Below, one piece after another: positions 8,747-18,493 of a stretch of DNA of 64,000 bases. The stretch comes from Paraclostridium sordellii. GTDB lineage: Bacteria > Bacillota > Clostridia > Peptostreptococcales > Peptostreptococcaceae. The notes beneath the pieces are model-generated. The model saw nothing but the letters and a program-made list of their open reading frames with translations, was not told where the DNA came from and ran no database searches. The stretch is taken from the NCBI RefSeq assembly GCF_000953675.1, contig NZ_LN679998.1, forward strand, positions 2,420,102 through 2,484,101, written 5' to 3'. The translations under genes were made by a program, and so were the position numbers. The first letter of the stretch is position 1. Each line of letters starts with the position of its first letter.

Positions 8747-9820
8747 CTAATCATTAGATTTTACAGTTGATTGTCTTCTTTTTAATTGATTTAATATTGA
8801 ATTTGGAATCATTTCTAAAGAAGTTTCTTTAGCAACGGCTCCAATATTTTTTGCAGCCATAGGCATTCCATAAACAACACATGACTGTCTATTTTGTCCT
8901 ATTGTATAGCCTCCAGATTCTTTTATATCAAGCAATCCTTTAGCTCCATCAGATCCCATTCCTGTTAAAATTACTCCTATTGAATTATCTTTTGCAACTT
9001 TTGCTACCGATTGAAACAAGTAGTCCACTGATGGACAGTGTCCACTTACTTTCTCTCCTTCGATAATTTCTAATACATACTTATTATTCTTTTTTATAAT
9101 ACCCATTTGAAAACCACCAGGAGCAATATAAGCGTGTCCACTTAATACTTCCTCTCCATCTTTACCCTCTGATACATTTATTAAGCATTCTTTATTTAAT
9201 CGTTCTGCATATCTTTGGGTAAATACAGGTGGCATGTGCTGAGTAACAACAATTCCTGGTAATCCTAGTGGTAACTGTTTTAATAACTTTCCAACAGCTT
9301 CTACGCCTCCCATAGATGCGCCTATAGCTATTATTTCTTTACTATTGTTTTTTCTTATACCTATATTGTTAAGTATATTACCTTTATTTATTATTTTAGA
9401 AGTATTTGTTTTGGTAATACTTTTTTCTAATTTAGCAACTGATGCTTCTCTAATTTTCGATGCTAAATCAATAGAAAAATCTTTCATAGTATTTGCAGTT
9501 GGCTTTTCTACAAATCCAACAGCACCTGCACTTATTGCTTCAAAACATCTCCCATCAGCCCCACTAATAACAATGGTTGGAATTGGACATTGATCCATTA
9601 AAATTTTTAAAAAATCAATCCCATTCATACCTGGCATTTCTATATCTAGGGTTAGTACATCTGGTCTAAGTTGTAAAATTTTATCTCTTGCTTCATATGG
9701 ATCTTTAGCAGTATCAACAACTTCTAGGTCAGGATTTTCTTGGAGATAATTTTTTATAATACGTCTAAACATACTGGAATCATCAACCACCAGTACTTTT
9801 ATTTTTTTATTACTTTCCAT
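8747..9820 (-). CDS. cheB: Chemotaxis methylesterase/deamidase CheB
   Basis: 357 residues. N-terminal receiver domain (D13, D14, phospho-acceptor D59 in LTLDIEMPGMNG), a linker (about 125-160), then the CheB catalytic domain with Ser 169 (AIGASMGGVEA), His 195 (VVTQHMPP) and Asp 291 (GMGSDGAKGL). It removes methyl groups from receptors under control of CheA phosphorylation. It follows cheA by 107 nt, the widest gap within the che run; no clear terminator is seen there. Confidence 0.93.
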   Translation of the reverse strand: MESNKKIKVLVVDDSSMFRRIIKNYLQENPDLEVVDTAKDPYEARDKILQLRPDVLTLDIEMPGMNGIDFLKILMDQCPIPTIVISGADGRCFEAISAGAVGFVEKPTANTMKDFSIDLASKIREASVAKLEKSITKTNTSKIINKGNILNNIGIRKNNSKEIIAIGASMGGVEAVGKLLKQLPLGLPGIVVTQHMPPVFTQRYAERLNKECLINVSEGKDGEEVLSGHAYIAPGGFQMGIIKKNNKYVLEIIEGEKVSGHCPSVDYLFQSVAKVAKDNSIGVILTGMGSDGAKGLLDIKESGGYTIGQNRQSCVVYGMPMAAKNIGAVAKETSLEMIPNSILNQLKRRQSTVKSND

Positions 9821-9927
9821 AGACCGGCTCTCCTTTATAATATCTTATCTGCTTTAATTAACAGTTTTAATGTTTATTTTTAATTTTAGGTAACTTCGTC
9901 TACAGTGTTTATTTATACTAACTCCAT

Positions 9928-12117
9928 TTATAAATTTATAATGGCGTTTACATCAAATATTAAACTAATAGATCCATCCTCTAAAATAGAGCAACCTGAT
10001 ATATAAGAATGAACTTTCTCAAATTGAGTAAGTAATGTAGGTACAGGTTTTATAACAACTTGTTGTTGACCAATAATGCTATCTACTATTATACAAACAT
10101 TCCCCATCTCAGATTCTACTAAAATCATTATACCTTCATCTGTTTTTTTATTATCTAAACCTAGTATCTTTGATAATCTACGAATCTCGTAACAATTTCC
10201 TCTTATTATACTATGTTCTTCTCCATTTGGATTTTTAACAATTTCATATGCACCTTGTCTAAATACTTCTTTTATATTAAGCGATGGTATAATAAATATT
10301 TCATCACCTATTTTTACTTTCATTCCATCTACTATCGCTAATGTCAATGGAATACGAAGAACTATCATAGTACCTTTTCCATGCTCACTATCTATTGTTA
10401 TAGATCCTCTTAACTTACGGATGTTTGTATAAACAACATCCATTCCAACACCTCTTCCAGAATACTCACTTACAGCTTCTTTAGTTGAGAATCCTGGTGC
10501 TAGTATAAAGTTGTATGCTTCTTTATCACTTATATCCTCTAGACTTTTATTTGTAATTCCTTTTTCAATTGCTTTTTTTGCAATGGCTTCTTTATTTAAC
10601 CCTCTACCATCATCTTTTATAACTATTACTACATCTCCTCCAGTATTTTTAGCTTCTAATACTATAGTAGCTTTTTCTGGTTTAGATGTTAATTTACGTT
10701 CTTCTGGAGTTTCTACACCATGATCCATACTATTTCTAATCATATGCATTAAAGGATCTGAGATATTTTCTAATATATTTTTATCTACTTCAGTCTGTTC
10801 TCCAATTAATTTTAAATCTACAGACTTTCCAGTTTTTCTACTCATATCTCTAACAACTCTTTGCATTTTTGTAAATGTAGAAGATATAGGTACCATACGA
10901 ATAGACATAACCACATCTTGTAATTCATTTGTTAACTGATGCAATCTTCTTGCTTGTTTTTCAAAATTATCTCGATCAAAATTCTCCATCTGAGATTGTT
11001 TTTCTACCATAGATTCAGTTGTAACAATCTCTCCAACTAAATTCATAAGTGTATCAATCTTATTTATATTTACAGTTAAATAACTATTTTTATTATGTGA
11101 ATGTTGTTGAGTTTCTTCAGATTTAGCCGGTTTTTCCTTAGTTTTTTTAGTTTTATCTACGCTTATATTTTCTTTTTTAGCTTCAACTATCTTTGGTTGA
11201 ATTTCTTTAGTTTCTATTTCTTGTTCTTTAGCTTCTTCAACTTTAGTTTCTTTTACTTCTATATTATCGGCTTTAATTTCTTCAGTTTTAGCTTCTTCAA
11301 CTTTAGTTTCTTCTGAACTATTTATATTTACTATTTTAAATATATCCCTAAGTTCATTTTCATCAGTTACTTCTTTAACTTCTAAATCTTTTAGGAACAT
11401 AGTTTCACAAACACACTGTTCGATGGCTTCTTTTTCTTGTGTTGTTTTTATATATAGTTTAAATCCATCTTTTATAATAACATCATCACAGTCTGAATCT
11501 AAATCATCTGGTATAGTCTTAATAAAGCTACATAAACTTTGGATAGTTGCAATTACTCCAAGTGATCTAATACTCTCCATTGCACATCCTTCTTCAAATA
11601 AAACTCTTATATAAAAACAATTTTCACCTTCAGCTAGAACATTCTCAGTCTCTACCGATTCTGATGTAACTTCTAAGTCTAGTGCTACTTCTTCACTAGC
11701 CCCATTAGCCTCTTCCTTTAAATCTTTTAATAATTTAGAAACTCTATCATGTAATTCATCTATACTAGCTTCTGGTAGTAACCCATCTTGAACATTTAAT
11801 ATTTCTTCTTTTAAAAAGTCAATACTTACTAAAACGACATCTACTATCTCTTCCCATTTACTGCTAGAAACTTCAAGTCCATTACGTATCTCATCAAAAA
11901 CATCTTCTATACTATGTGTAAGCTTAGTTAAACTATCATAGCCCATCATAGCTGATGATCCTTTGATCGTATGCATTGCACGGAAAATTTCTTCAATTTC
12001 CTCTTTTCCAAGTTCCCCTGTACCTGATTGACCTACAAGTAGGATTTCTTCTAACTGTTCTAATAATTGCATATTTTCTTGAACATAAAATTCATTTAAA
12101 GAATCCATTCCGCTCAT
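9928..12117 (-). CDS. cheA: Chemotaxis histidine kinase CheA
   Basis: 729 residues with the full P1-P5 layout. P1 HPt has phospho-His 49 (AMHTIKGSSAMMGY), and a P2-like CheY-docking region lies at about 165-255. Then comes a long Lys/Glu/Thr-rich linker (about 265-345) with the unit ETKVEEAK present twice. P3 dimerisation follows, then the P4 ATPase (HMIRNSMDHGVETPEER N-box, VIKDDGRGL, YSGRGVGMDVV) and the P5 CheW-like domain to the end. It phosphorylates CheY and CheB. The linker is longer than usual and carries a 26-bp direct repeat at the DNA level. It is the first gene of the che run after the mcp terminator. Confidence 0.93.
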   Translation of the reverse strand: MSGMDSLNEFYVQENMQLLEQLEEILLVGQSGTGELGKEEIEEIFRAMHTIKGSSAMMGYDSLTKLTHSIEDVFDEIRNGLEVSSSKWEEIVDVVLVSIDFLKEEILNVQDGLLPEASIDELHDRVSKLLKDLKEEANGASEEVALDLEVTSESVETENVLAEGENCFYIRVLFEEGCAMESIRSLGVIATIQSLCSFIKTIPDDLDSDCDDVIIKDGFKLYIKTTQEKEAIEQCVCETMFLKDLEVKEVTDENELRDIFKIVNINSSEETKVEEAKTEEIKADNIEVKETKVEEAKEQEIETKEIQPKIVEAKKENISVDKTKKTKEKPAKSEETQQHSHNKNSYLTVNINKIDTLMNLVGEIVTTESMVEKQSQMENFDRDNFEKQARRLHQLTNELQDVVMSIRMVPISSTFTKMQRVVRDMSRKTGKSVDLKLIGEQTEVDKNILENISDPLMHMIRNSMDHGVETPEERKLTSKPEKATIVLEAKNTGGDVVIVIKDDGRGLNKEAIAKKAIEKGITNKSLEDISDKEAYNFILAPGFSTKEAVSEYSGRGVGMDVVYTNIRKLRGSITIDSEHGKGTMIVLRIPLTLAIVDGMKVKIGDEIFIIPSLNIKEVFRQGAYEIVKNPNGEEHSIIRGNCYEIRRLSKILGLDNKKTDEGIMILVESEMGNVCIIVDSIIGQQQVVIKPVPTLLTQFEKVHSYISGCSILEDGSISLIFDVNAIINL
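11227..11312. repeat. Direct repeat in the cheA linker (26 bp, 60-bp period)
   Basis: The segment beginning TTTAGCTTCTTCAACTTTAG occurs at 11227-11252 and again at 11287-11312. It encodes the duplicated acidic/basic linker unit of CheA. The period is a multiple of three, so copy-number change would keep the frame. Confidence 0.75.
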
Positions 12118-12180
12118 ATCGTTTCTCCTTTTTTTATTAATATATAATATATTTTAACTTTTGTATTTTTAAACAAGTTT

Positions 12181-12214
12181 TTAAAAATGGAAGCACAAAA
12201 GCTTCCATTTTTAA
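12181..12214 (-). terminator. Terminator downstream of the mcp gene
   Basis: Stem 12181-12194 / 12201-12214 with a 6-nt loop. The leftward transcript reads into a U-rich stretch. It lies 16 nt after the mcp stop, so mcp and cheA are probably separate transcripts. Confidence 0.8.
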
Positions 12215-12229
12215 AATAATACATAAGTA

Positions 12230-13966
12230 TTAATCAAGTTCATTTCCTACAAAATTAACTTTATCATTATTAAAATCTATACTTTTGCGAGAATCATTTA
12301 TATTTTTTAGTTTGAAGTTTTCAATAAGTGATTTTAACATCTGTGCTTGACCACTAAGTTCTTCACTAGCAGCTGCACTTTCTTCTGATGTTGCTGAGTT
12401 AGTTTGAACCACTTCTGAAATTTGTTCAACTCCTAATGTAACTTGATTGATAGCATTTGCTTCTTCATCAGATGCTTTTGCTATCTCATCAACAACTGAA
12501 ATTGTTTTATTAGTTGTGTTTATTATTTTTTGAAGCGATTGAGCTGTATTATCTACTATTTCAGTTCCTTTTCCAACAGCCTCAATAGAGTTTTCAATAA
12601 GTGTTGCAGTATTTTTTGCTGCTTCTGCTGATTTAGCAGCAAGATTTCTAACTTCATCAGCAACTACTGCAAATCCCTTACCTGCTTCTCCAGCCCTTGC
12701 TGCTTCTACAGCAGCATTTAGTGCTAGTATATTTGTTTGGAAGGCTATATCATCAATTGTTTTTATTATTCTTCCTATCTCACTTGATGTGAATGAAATT
12801 TCTTCCATAGCCTTAACCATTTGTTTCATTTGTTCATTTCCTTCTTTTACATCACGTCCTGAACTTAATGTTAAAGAGTTAGCTTTTTTTGCATTTTGCG
12901 CAGTATCTTGAATTTTTTCAGATATCTCTGTTAAAGTTGCTGATAATTCTTGTATAGCACTAGCTTGTTCAGTAGCTCCTTGAGATAACATCTGAGATCC
13001 ACCAGCTACTTGATCTGAGGCCGCTCCGACTTCTTCTGCAGCTAAATTTATTTGAGACATAGTCTCGCTTAAATCATTAGTTATTCTAACTACTGATTTT
13101 TCAATATCTTTAAATACTCCTATATATTTAGCTTCAGGCTCAACATTAAAGTTTCCTAATGCAACTTCTCCTAAGACACGTACAGTATCATTTATAACAT
13201 CTTTAGTCGTATTGCTCATTTGTTTCATACTATTAGATAATGATCCTAATTCGTCTTTAGATTCATAATCTATATCAATATCAAAATCACCTTCAGCCAT
13301 TTTATTAGCAGCTTTTTCAATATCTTCAATTGGTTTTTTTAAGCTCTTTGTCATAAATATACAAATTACAGCTCCAATTCCTATAGATACCATACTAATT
13401 GCCGTAGATGCAAATATTGCTCTTGAAGATGCATCTTGTATTTCATCATTAAATAAATTTCCTCTTTTATCAGCTTCCTTATTAAAAGTTACAGCCGCTT
13501 CAACACTTTGTTCATAAGCATTTCTATATTCAGTGTTATCATCAGTTATTTCTTTAGCTTTTTTATAATCACCAGACTCTAAAACTGCAAATACATTATT
13601 ATATTGGTTTTGTAAGTTTTGTGTAGTCGATTTAATAGAATCAACTAAGTTTTTATCTCCTCCAAAACTTTTACTTATTTTCTCTACTTTTTCATAGATA
13701 GAGTTAAAATCTGATTCTATTCCAGCTTTATATTTACCTGGATTTTCTCTTAAAATGGCATTACTTATTTCTCTTCCTATAGATACTAAGTCTCTTCTGA
13801 TTTCCATGGAATCATTTGTTTGCTTATACGGTCTATTAAATAAAATACTACTTAAATCTTCTGCTTGTCTTAATTTTGATATTGTATAAAAATTAGCAAA
13901 TGTAGTAATCATCAATAATACAATAAAAGCAATACTTAACTTCCTACCTATTTTTAAATTTTTCAT
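12230..13966 (-). CDS. Methyl-accepting chemotaxis protein
   Basis: 578 residues. TM1 (about 10-30), an extracytoplasmic four-helix-bundle-like sensor (about 31-185), TM2 (about 187-208), HAMP (about 209-262), then the signalling coiled coil with the conserved hairpin tip [40 protein letters not shown]. The ligand cannot be inferred. It is transcribed in front of cheA with its own terminator and is the only receptor gene in the window. A GGAGG site precedes ATG 13966. The 412-nt region upstream should hold its promoter; no convincing sigma-28 motif was found there. Confidence 0.92.
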   Translation of the reverse strand: MKNLKIGRKLSIAFIVLLMITTFANFYTISKLRQAEDLSSILFNRPYKQTNDSMEIRRDLVSIGREISNAILRENPGKYKAGIESDFNSIYEKVEKISKSFGGDKNLVDSIKSTTQNLQNQYNNVFAVLESGDYKKAKEITDDNTEYRNAYEQSVEAAVTFNKEADKRGNLFNDEIQDASSRAIFASTAISMVSIGIGAVICIFMTKSLKKPIEDIEKAANKMAEGDFDIDIDYESKDELGSLSNSMKQMSNTTKDVINDTVRVLGEVALGNFNVEPEAKYIGVFKDIEKSVVRITNDLSETMSQINLAAEEVGAASDQVAGGSQMLSQGATEQASAIQELSATLTEISEKIQDTAQNAKKANSLTLSSGRDVKEGNEQMKQMVKAMEEISFTSSEIGRIIKTIDDIAFQTNILALNAAVEAARAGEAGKGFAVVADEVRNLAAKSAEAAKNTATLIENSIEAVGKGTEIVDNTAQSLQKIINTTNKTISVVDEIAKASDEEANAINQVTLGVEQISEVVQTNSATSEESAAASEELSGQAQMLKSLIENFKLKNINDSRKSIDFNNDKVNFVGNELD

Positions 13967-14334
13967 AACCTTCCTCCTAAGTTGTCGTTTCTTACTTTAA
14001 TTACAATATGTCTCTTTAATTTTAATTTAACTTTACTTTAAACTTCATAGGGACTAAATAGGTAACATACAGTTTAATATTTACATTTTTATGATTCCTT
14101 TTAGCTTAATTTACAATTTCAATTTTATATTTTCAATAATTTATACTACATATATAAAGCTTAAGTTTTTCAGTTTTTATATTGTAATTTAATTTAATAA
14201 TTATAATTCCATTTTTTCTCTACCGTTAATATTTTTTTACTAATAATTTATACGGATATCAAAGTAAATACTTTAGATTTTATGTTATAAAATATTTGAG
14301 TTAAATTTAAATATAATTAAAATATTTCATAAAA
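13967..14334. other. Intergenic region upstream of mcp
   Basis: About 370 nt of AT-rich sequence between the mcp start and the terminator after the lipoprotein gene. No open frame with a ribosome binding site and no clear sigma-A or sigma-28 promoter could be picked out by eye. Confidence 0.5.
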
Positions 14335-14376
14335 AAATAAAGTGCATGTATTCAATTAAATACATGCACTTTATTT
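14335..14376. terminator. Terminator downstream of the lipoprotein gene
   Basis: Perfect 16-bp stem 14335-14350 / 14361-14376 with a 10-nt loop and A/T-runs on both sides, just beyond the stop at 14379. Confidence 0.85.
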
Positions 14377-14378
14377 TT

Positions 14379-14984
14379 TTATTTTTTTGTATTTGAAGGC
14401 TTCATACCTAAAAATTCATTTACATCATTTATCATTTTTTCAAAGTCACTTTTTGCAGTATTGTCAACTTTTACTAAGTCATTTAAACCTCTTCTAAACT
14501 CTACCTCCGACTTACTCATTAAATCATTTGGTACTTCTTCTAGCTTTTTACTTCTAGTTTTTAACTCACCTATAACTTTATCTCCTTCTTTTATAAGTTT
14601 GTCATTCATTTCTTTTAACTTTTGATCATCTGTTTTAACCTTTTTTAAAGAATTTACAAATTCTTGTAATTTTACTTCGCTATCTTTATATGATTTCTTT
14701 AGTTCATTTAAATACGCTTCATTTCCTGGGTAATCCTTTGTTGGTTCTTCTACTGCTATATCTTTATATTTACTGTAATTTTCTAACCTTGCTATATTAG
14801 TGTCGTATAGTTTCCCAAACTCTGTTTTATAACTTTCTAAAGTCATATTATCTCTAGCTTCAGTAGTAGTTTCTGTTTTTGCTTTTTCAGTTGCTTTTTT
14901 TTCTTCTGTTTTAGTTGTACACCCTACTGTTCCAAATGTAAGCAAACCTATTAATCCTAGTGATACTAATTTTGAAAATTTCAT
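14379..14984 (-). CDS. Predicted lipoprotein, helical, unknown function
   Basis: 201 residues. A signal peptide ends in a lipobox (TVGC, Cys about 22), followed by a Lys/Thr/Glu-rich spacer (about 23-45) and a Lys/Glu-rich, probably all-helical domain to the end. No catalytic motif is recognised. It has a GGAGG-type site before ATG 14984 and its own terminator, so it is probably monocistronic. It may be a membrane-anchored spacer or binding protein; the function is unknown. Confidence 0.75.
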   Translation of the reverse strand: MKFSKLVSLGLIGLLTFGTVGCTTKTEEKKATEKAKTETTTEARDNMTLESYKTEFGKLYDTNIARLENYSKYKDIAVEEPTKDYPGNEAYLNELKKSYKDSEVKLQEFVNSLKKVKTDDQKLKEMNDKLIKEGDKVIGELKTRSKKLEEVPNDLMSKSEVEFRRGLNDLVKVDNTAKSDFEKMINDVNEFLGMKPSNTKK

Positions 14985-15140
14985 ATTATACCTCCAGTTA
15001 ATAATTAAGAACTATTTTTTCCGTATGTAAAAAATACTTAAAGCTTTATAGTTCTTATAAATAATTATGAATTCATATATTTGAGATATTTAGTAATTTC
15101 ACTAGTATTAATTCTATAATCAGTTTAAATATTAAATTAA

Positions 15141-15172
15141 ATGCTAAGTATATACAAATACACTTAGCATTA
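15141..15172. repeat. Inverted repeat in the hydrogenase-lipoprotein gap
   Basis: AATGCTAAGT (15141-15150) is mirrored by ACTTAGCATT (15163-15172) around a 12-nt loop. It could be a terminator or part of a longer structured RNA together with the next hairpin. Confidence 0.5.
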
Positions 15173-15187
15173 TTATATTTTTAAAAT

Positions 15188-15266
15188 AAACTAAACTTGT
15201 ATATATATTTAATCCTGATTTAGAATTAAACTGTATTACTATCTTAATACCTTACAAGTTTAGTTT
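15188..15266. terminator. Long hairpin downstream of the hydrogenase gene
   Basis: AACTAAACTTGTA near 15189 pairs with TACAAGTTTAGTT near 15252-15264, with a loop of about 50 nt that holds further short complementary segments. It lies about 35 nt past the hydrogenase stop. It is the likely 3' end of that transcript, though the loop is unusually long. Confidence 0.45.
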
Positions 15267-15301
15267 TTCTAAAATCTATTTTTTTATTCAGCTAATTTTA
15301 T

Positions 15302-17239
15302 TTACTTTTTCACTTTTACAAAATATCTAGTATGTAAAAGTTCATGAGCTCTATGGCTTAATGGATGTCCTAAGTATTTATCATATATAGCTTGAACAGC
15401 TGGATTTTCTTTAGAAACTCTAAGTGTTAACGATCTATCTATGTTATTTAGTCCTTCTGCTCTTTTTTCTACAGTCTCAGCTCTTTTTCTTGCCTTTGGC
15501 TGTCCACCGCCACCTACACATCCACCTAAGCATGCCATAATTTCTATTGCATGATAAAATTCTTCTCCGGCTCTTATTTTATCAAGCATTTTTCCAGCTT
15601 CTTTTAATCCATAGGCAACACCTATTCTAAGTTTCATACCTGATACTTCTAAGTCACAAGATCTAAATGAGTCCCAACCTCTCAAAGCTTCAAATTCAAC
15701 ATTTTCGATTTTTTCACCAGTCATATTTTCTATTGCAGTTCTAGTTGCAGCTTCTATAACACCACCAGTTCTCCCAAATATAATACCTGCTCCTGTATAC
15801 TCTCCTAAAACTTGATCTATCTCTTGATCTTCAATTTCTTTTAAATTTATACCTGAATCTTCAAGTATTTTTATAAGTTCCCTTGTTGTTATAACATAAT
15901 CTACATCATAGTTTAGCCCTCTTGAAAATTCTTTTCTTGATGCTTCATACTTTTTAGCTATACAAGGCATTATAGCAACAGATGTTATTTGATCTCTAGT
16001 AAGTCCTTTTTCTCGTCCCCATAAATCTTTTGCAACTGTTGCAAACATCTGCATTGGTGATTTAGCACTTGATGGAACATCTAACATATCTCCATAATTT
16101 TGCTCGATAAATTTTACCCATGCAGGACAGCAAGATGTAAGTATTGGAAGTTTTACATCCTTATCTCCATTTAAATGTTTTTCTAATCTTTCTTGAAGTT
16201 CTGCTGCTTCTTCCATTATTGTTAAATCAGCTGCCCATGTAGTATCAAATACATAATCTACACCTAGTTTTCTAAGTGCTGCTGCTATTTTTTTCTCAAC
16301 ATTTTCTCCTGGTTCAAACCCAAACGCTTCACCTATAGCAACTCTTATAGCTGGAGCCATTTGAGTTATAACTACTTTATTTGGAGTAGCTAAGTCTCTT
16401 AAGAATTTTAAAGTATTATCACCTGCAGTTATAGCATCAACTGGACAACTTGCTATACATTGCCCACAATGAGTACATCTATTATAATCTATGTAATGTT
16501 GTTCTTTTCTTTCTCCTGATATACAATCTACAGGACAAACTCTTTTACACGCACCACATCCTATACATTTACCTGTTATAGTTAATTTAACAAGATTATT
16601 ACATTGTGCTGTATAACATTTTTCATCTTCTATATGCTCTTCTATCTCTTCATAAAATTTATCTATTATTTCTTGCATTATATTATGATTTTGATTAAGA
16701 GTTGTTTTTACAGTAATTGCTAATTCTCTTAAAATAAAAACATCTCTCATATTAGATCTTCCTTTACTTATCCTATCTAATATCTTCCACATTTGTATAA
16801 TTTCATCTTTTACCTTTTCGTATTTTTTATATTTATCTTCCTTCATTTTGCCAATTAAGAAATCTATATAAAACTTAGCATATTGAACTATACAATCTTC
16901 TTGAGAAAGTATTATTATAGATCTTCCACTATCTTTACCAAATAAACTAAAGTCTAACTCTTTGTCTAAGCTATCTTCTGTTAAAAATCCTCCAAATGGT
17001 ATTCCTAATTGAGCAGCTTTAAATTCTCTTTTTTTTATAATGCCTCCTGCTAAATCTATTATTTCTCTCAAAGTAGCTTTTTCTGGTATTTCAATTATTC
17101 CTGGATTATTTACCTTTCCAGCTATAGCTATTTTTCTAGAATTATCATCTGTTAATTCTTTTAATTCAGACTCGCTAAATACCGAGAAAACAGATCCTAA
17201 TGAACTTTGTATTATAGTTGGTTTATTATTATCCATCAT
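15302..17239 (-). CDS. [FeFe] hydrogenase with degenerate NuoF-type N-terminus
   Basis: 645 residues. Order: SLBB-like domain (about 35-100); a NuoF C-terminal-like helical module (about 107-205) that has lost the cluster motifs; two [4Fe-4S] ferredoxin motifs (C225/C228/C231/C235 and C255/C258/C261/C265); then the H-cluster domain with P1 TSCCPAWVKF (368-377), P2 MPCIAKKYEA (424-433) and P3 MACLGGCVGGGGQP (568-581), and a C-terminal small-subunit-like tail. All expected H-cluster cysteines are present, so H2 evolution or uptake is likely. The electron partner is not next door; the NuoF-like part suggests descent from NAD(P)-linked HndC/HndD-type complexes. Two ATGs are adjacent (17239 and 17236); AGGGGT lies just upstream. 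Confidence 0.9.
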   Translation of the reverse strand: MMDNNKPTIIQSSLGSVFSVFSESELKELTDDNSRKIAIAGKVNNPGIIEIPEKATLREIIDLAGGIIKKREFKAAQLGIPFGGFLTEDSLDKELDFSLFGKDSGRSIIILSQEDCIVQYAKFYIDFLIGKMKEDKYKKYEKVKDEIIQMWKILDRISKGRSNMRDVFILRELAITVKTTLNQNHNIMQEIIDKFYEEIEEHIEDEKCYTAQCNNLVKLTITGKCIGCGACKRVCPVDCISGERKEQHYIDYNRCTHCGQCIASCPVDAITAGDNTLKFLRDLATPNKVVITQMAPAIRVAIGEAFGFEPGENVEKKIAAALRKLGVDYVFDTTWAADLTIMEEAAELQERLEKHLNGDKDVKLPILTSCCPAWVKFIEQNYGDMLDVPSSAKSPMQMFATVAKDLWGREKGLTRDQITSVAIMPCIAKKYEASRKEFSRGLNYDVDYVITTRELIKILEDSGINLKEIEDQEIDQVLGEYTGAGIIFGRTGGVIEAATRTAIENMTGEKIENVEFEALRGWDSFRSCDLEVSGMKLRIGVAYGLKEAGKMLDKIRAGEEFYHAIEIMACLGGCVGGGGQPKARKRAETVEKRAEGLNNIDRSLTLRVSKENPAVQAIYDKYLGHPLSHRAHELLHTRYFVKVKK

Positions 17240-17273
17240 TTAACACCCCTTAATATAAGTTGATATTTAAATT

Positions 17274-17311
17274 AAATAGTATTAACTTTTCCATTTTTGT
17301 TAAATACTATT
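17274..17311. promoter_or_regulatory. Inverted repeat upstream of the hydrogenase gene
   Basis: AAATAGTATTAAC (17274-17286) and GTTAAATACTATT (17299-17311) are nearly perfect reverse complements with one bulged base, 35-70 nt before the hydrogenase start. A regulator-binding site or leader hairpin is possible. It does not match the Rex consensus, since the half-sites point the other way. Confidence 0.45.
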
Positions 17312-17352
17312 CTTTTTACCTAATATTAAAAAATACCCATTGTAAAAAAAAT

Positions 17353-17395
17353 AAAACTGCTAAACTAATATTCAAAATATTAGTTCAACAGTTTT
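17353..17395 (-). terminator. Terminator downstream of ispG
   Basis: Long stem (AAAACTGCTAAACTAATATT with its near-complement) with a small loop. Read leftwards it is followed by a run rich in U. It closes the rpsB-to-ispG gene run just past the stop at 17401. Confidence 0.85.
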
Positions 17396-17400
17396 CAAAC

Positions 17401-18462
17401 CTATTTTTTATAATTTTCAATTTCAGCTAATAATTCATCAACTAGCTTATCTCCATTTATTTTTCTTATTATTTCTCCTTTTTTAAATAATAGACCTTCT
17501 CCTTTACCACCAGCTATCCCTATATCTGCCTCTTTCGCTTCTCCAGGACCATTAACTGCACATCCCATTATTGCTACAGTTATATCTTTATCTACTTTGT
17601 TAATTTTTTCTTCTACTTCATTTACTACACTTATAAGGTCTATATTACATCTTCCACAAGTAGGACATGATATAACTTTAATTTTATCATTTAGTAAATC
17701 TAGACTTCTTAATATTTCTTTACCCACTATTACCTCTTCTGTAGGATCTCCTGTTAAAGAAATTCTTATAGTATCCCCTATTCCTTTTAATAAAAGAGCT
17801 CCTACTCCTATAGAAGATTTTATTGTTCCCTTTTTTAAACTTCCTGATTCTGTAATTCCTATATGAAGAGGATAATCAACCTTTTTAGCTATAAGTTCAT
17901 AGGCATCTAAAGTCTTATATATATCTGAAGATTTTAAAGATATTACTATATTGTGAAAGTCTAAGTCTTCAAGAATTTTAACATGACCCATAGCACTTTC
18001 TACCAATGCTTCAGCTGTAGCCGAACCATATTTTTCTAATAATTCTTTTTCTAAAGATCCCCCATTTACACCTATTCTAATTTTTAAGTTTTTCTCTCTA
18101 CATTTATTAACTACCATTTTTACTCTATCTATACTACCAATATTTCCTGGATTGATTCTTACTCCATCGACACCTTGATCTATTGCTTCTAGTGCTAATC
18201 TATAATCAAAATGTATATCCGCTATTATAGGTATATTAACATTTTTCTTTATCTCTCCTATATTTTTCGCTGCTTCCATATCAGGTACAGCAACTCTAAC
18301 TACATCACATCCGACTTCTTCAAGTCTTTTTATTTGATCTATAGTAGCTTTTGCATCTCTTGTATCTGTATTAGTCATAGATTGTATAGATATAGGATTG
18401 TTACCTCCTATTTTTAAACTACCTACACTTACCTCTTTACTTAATCTTCTTTTGTAACTCAT
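17401..18462 (-). CDS. ispG: 4-hydroxy-3-methylbut-2-enyl diphosphate synthase IspG
   Basis: 353 residues. TIM-barrel start RLSKEVSVGSLKIGGNNPISIQSMTNTDTRD; C-terminal [4Fe-4S] ligands in VISCPTCGRCNID and AIMGCAVNGPGEAKEAD. It catalyses the penultimate MEP-pathway step (MEcPP to HMBPP). ATG 18462 is chosen because AAGGTGAT lies directly upstream; a longer in-frame opening to 18486 has no such site. It is last in the cluster after rseP and dxr, so two MEP genes flank the site-2 protease. Confidence 0.95.
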   Translation of the reverse strand: MSYKRRLSKEVSVGSLKIGGNNPISIQSMTNTDTRDAKATIDQIKRLEEVGCDVVRVAVPDMEAAKNIGEIKKNVNIPIIADIHFDYRLALEAIDQGVDGVRINPGNIGSIDRVKMVVNKCREKNLKIRIGVNGGSLEKELLEKYGSATAEALVESAMGHVKILEDLDFHNIVISLKSSDIYKTLDAYELIAKKVDYPLHIGITESGSLKKGTIKSSIGVGALLLKGIGDTIRISLTGDPTEEVIVGKEILRSLDLLNDKIKVISCPTCGRCNIDLISVVNEVEEKINKVDKDITVAIMGCAVNGPGEAKEADIGIAGGKGEGLLFKKGEIIRKINGDKLVDELLAEIENYKK

Positions 18463-18493
18463 TATATCACCTTCACTTTCTGTCAAAGTAAAA

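Noticed and set aside
13967-14334. Sigma-28 (flagellar) promoter for the mcp gene
   Set aside because: No convincing TAAA-N15-GCCGATAA match on the coding strand; only partial resemblances such as ACGACAA.
17274-17311. Rex (NADH-sensing) operator before the hydrogenase
   Set aside because: The half-sites are arranged TTAAC-N-GTTAA, the reverse of the Rex TTGTTAA-N-TTAACAA form.
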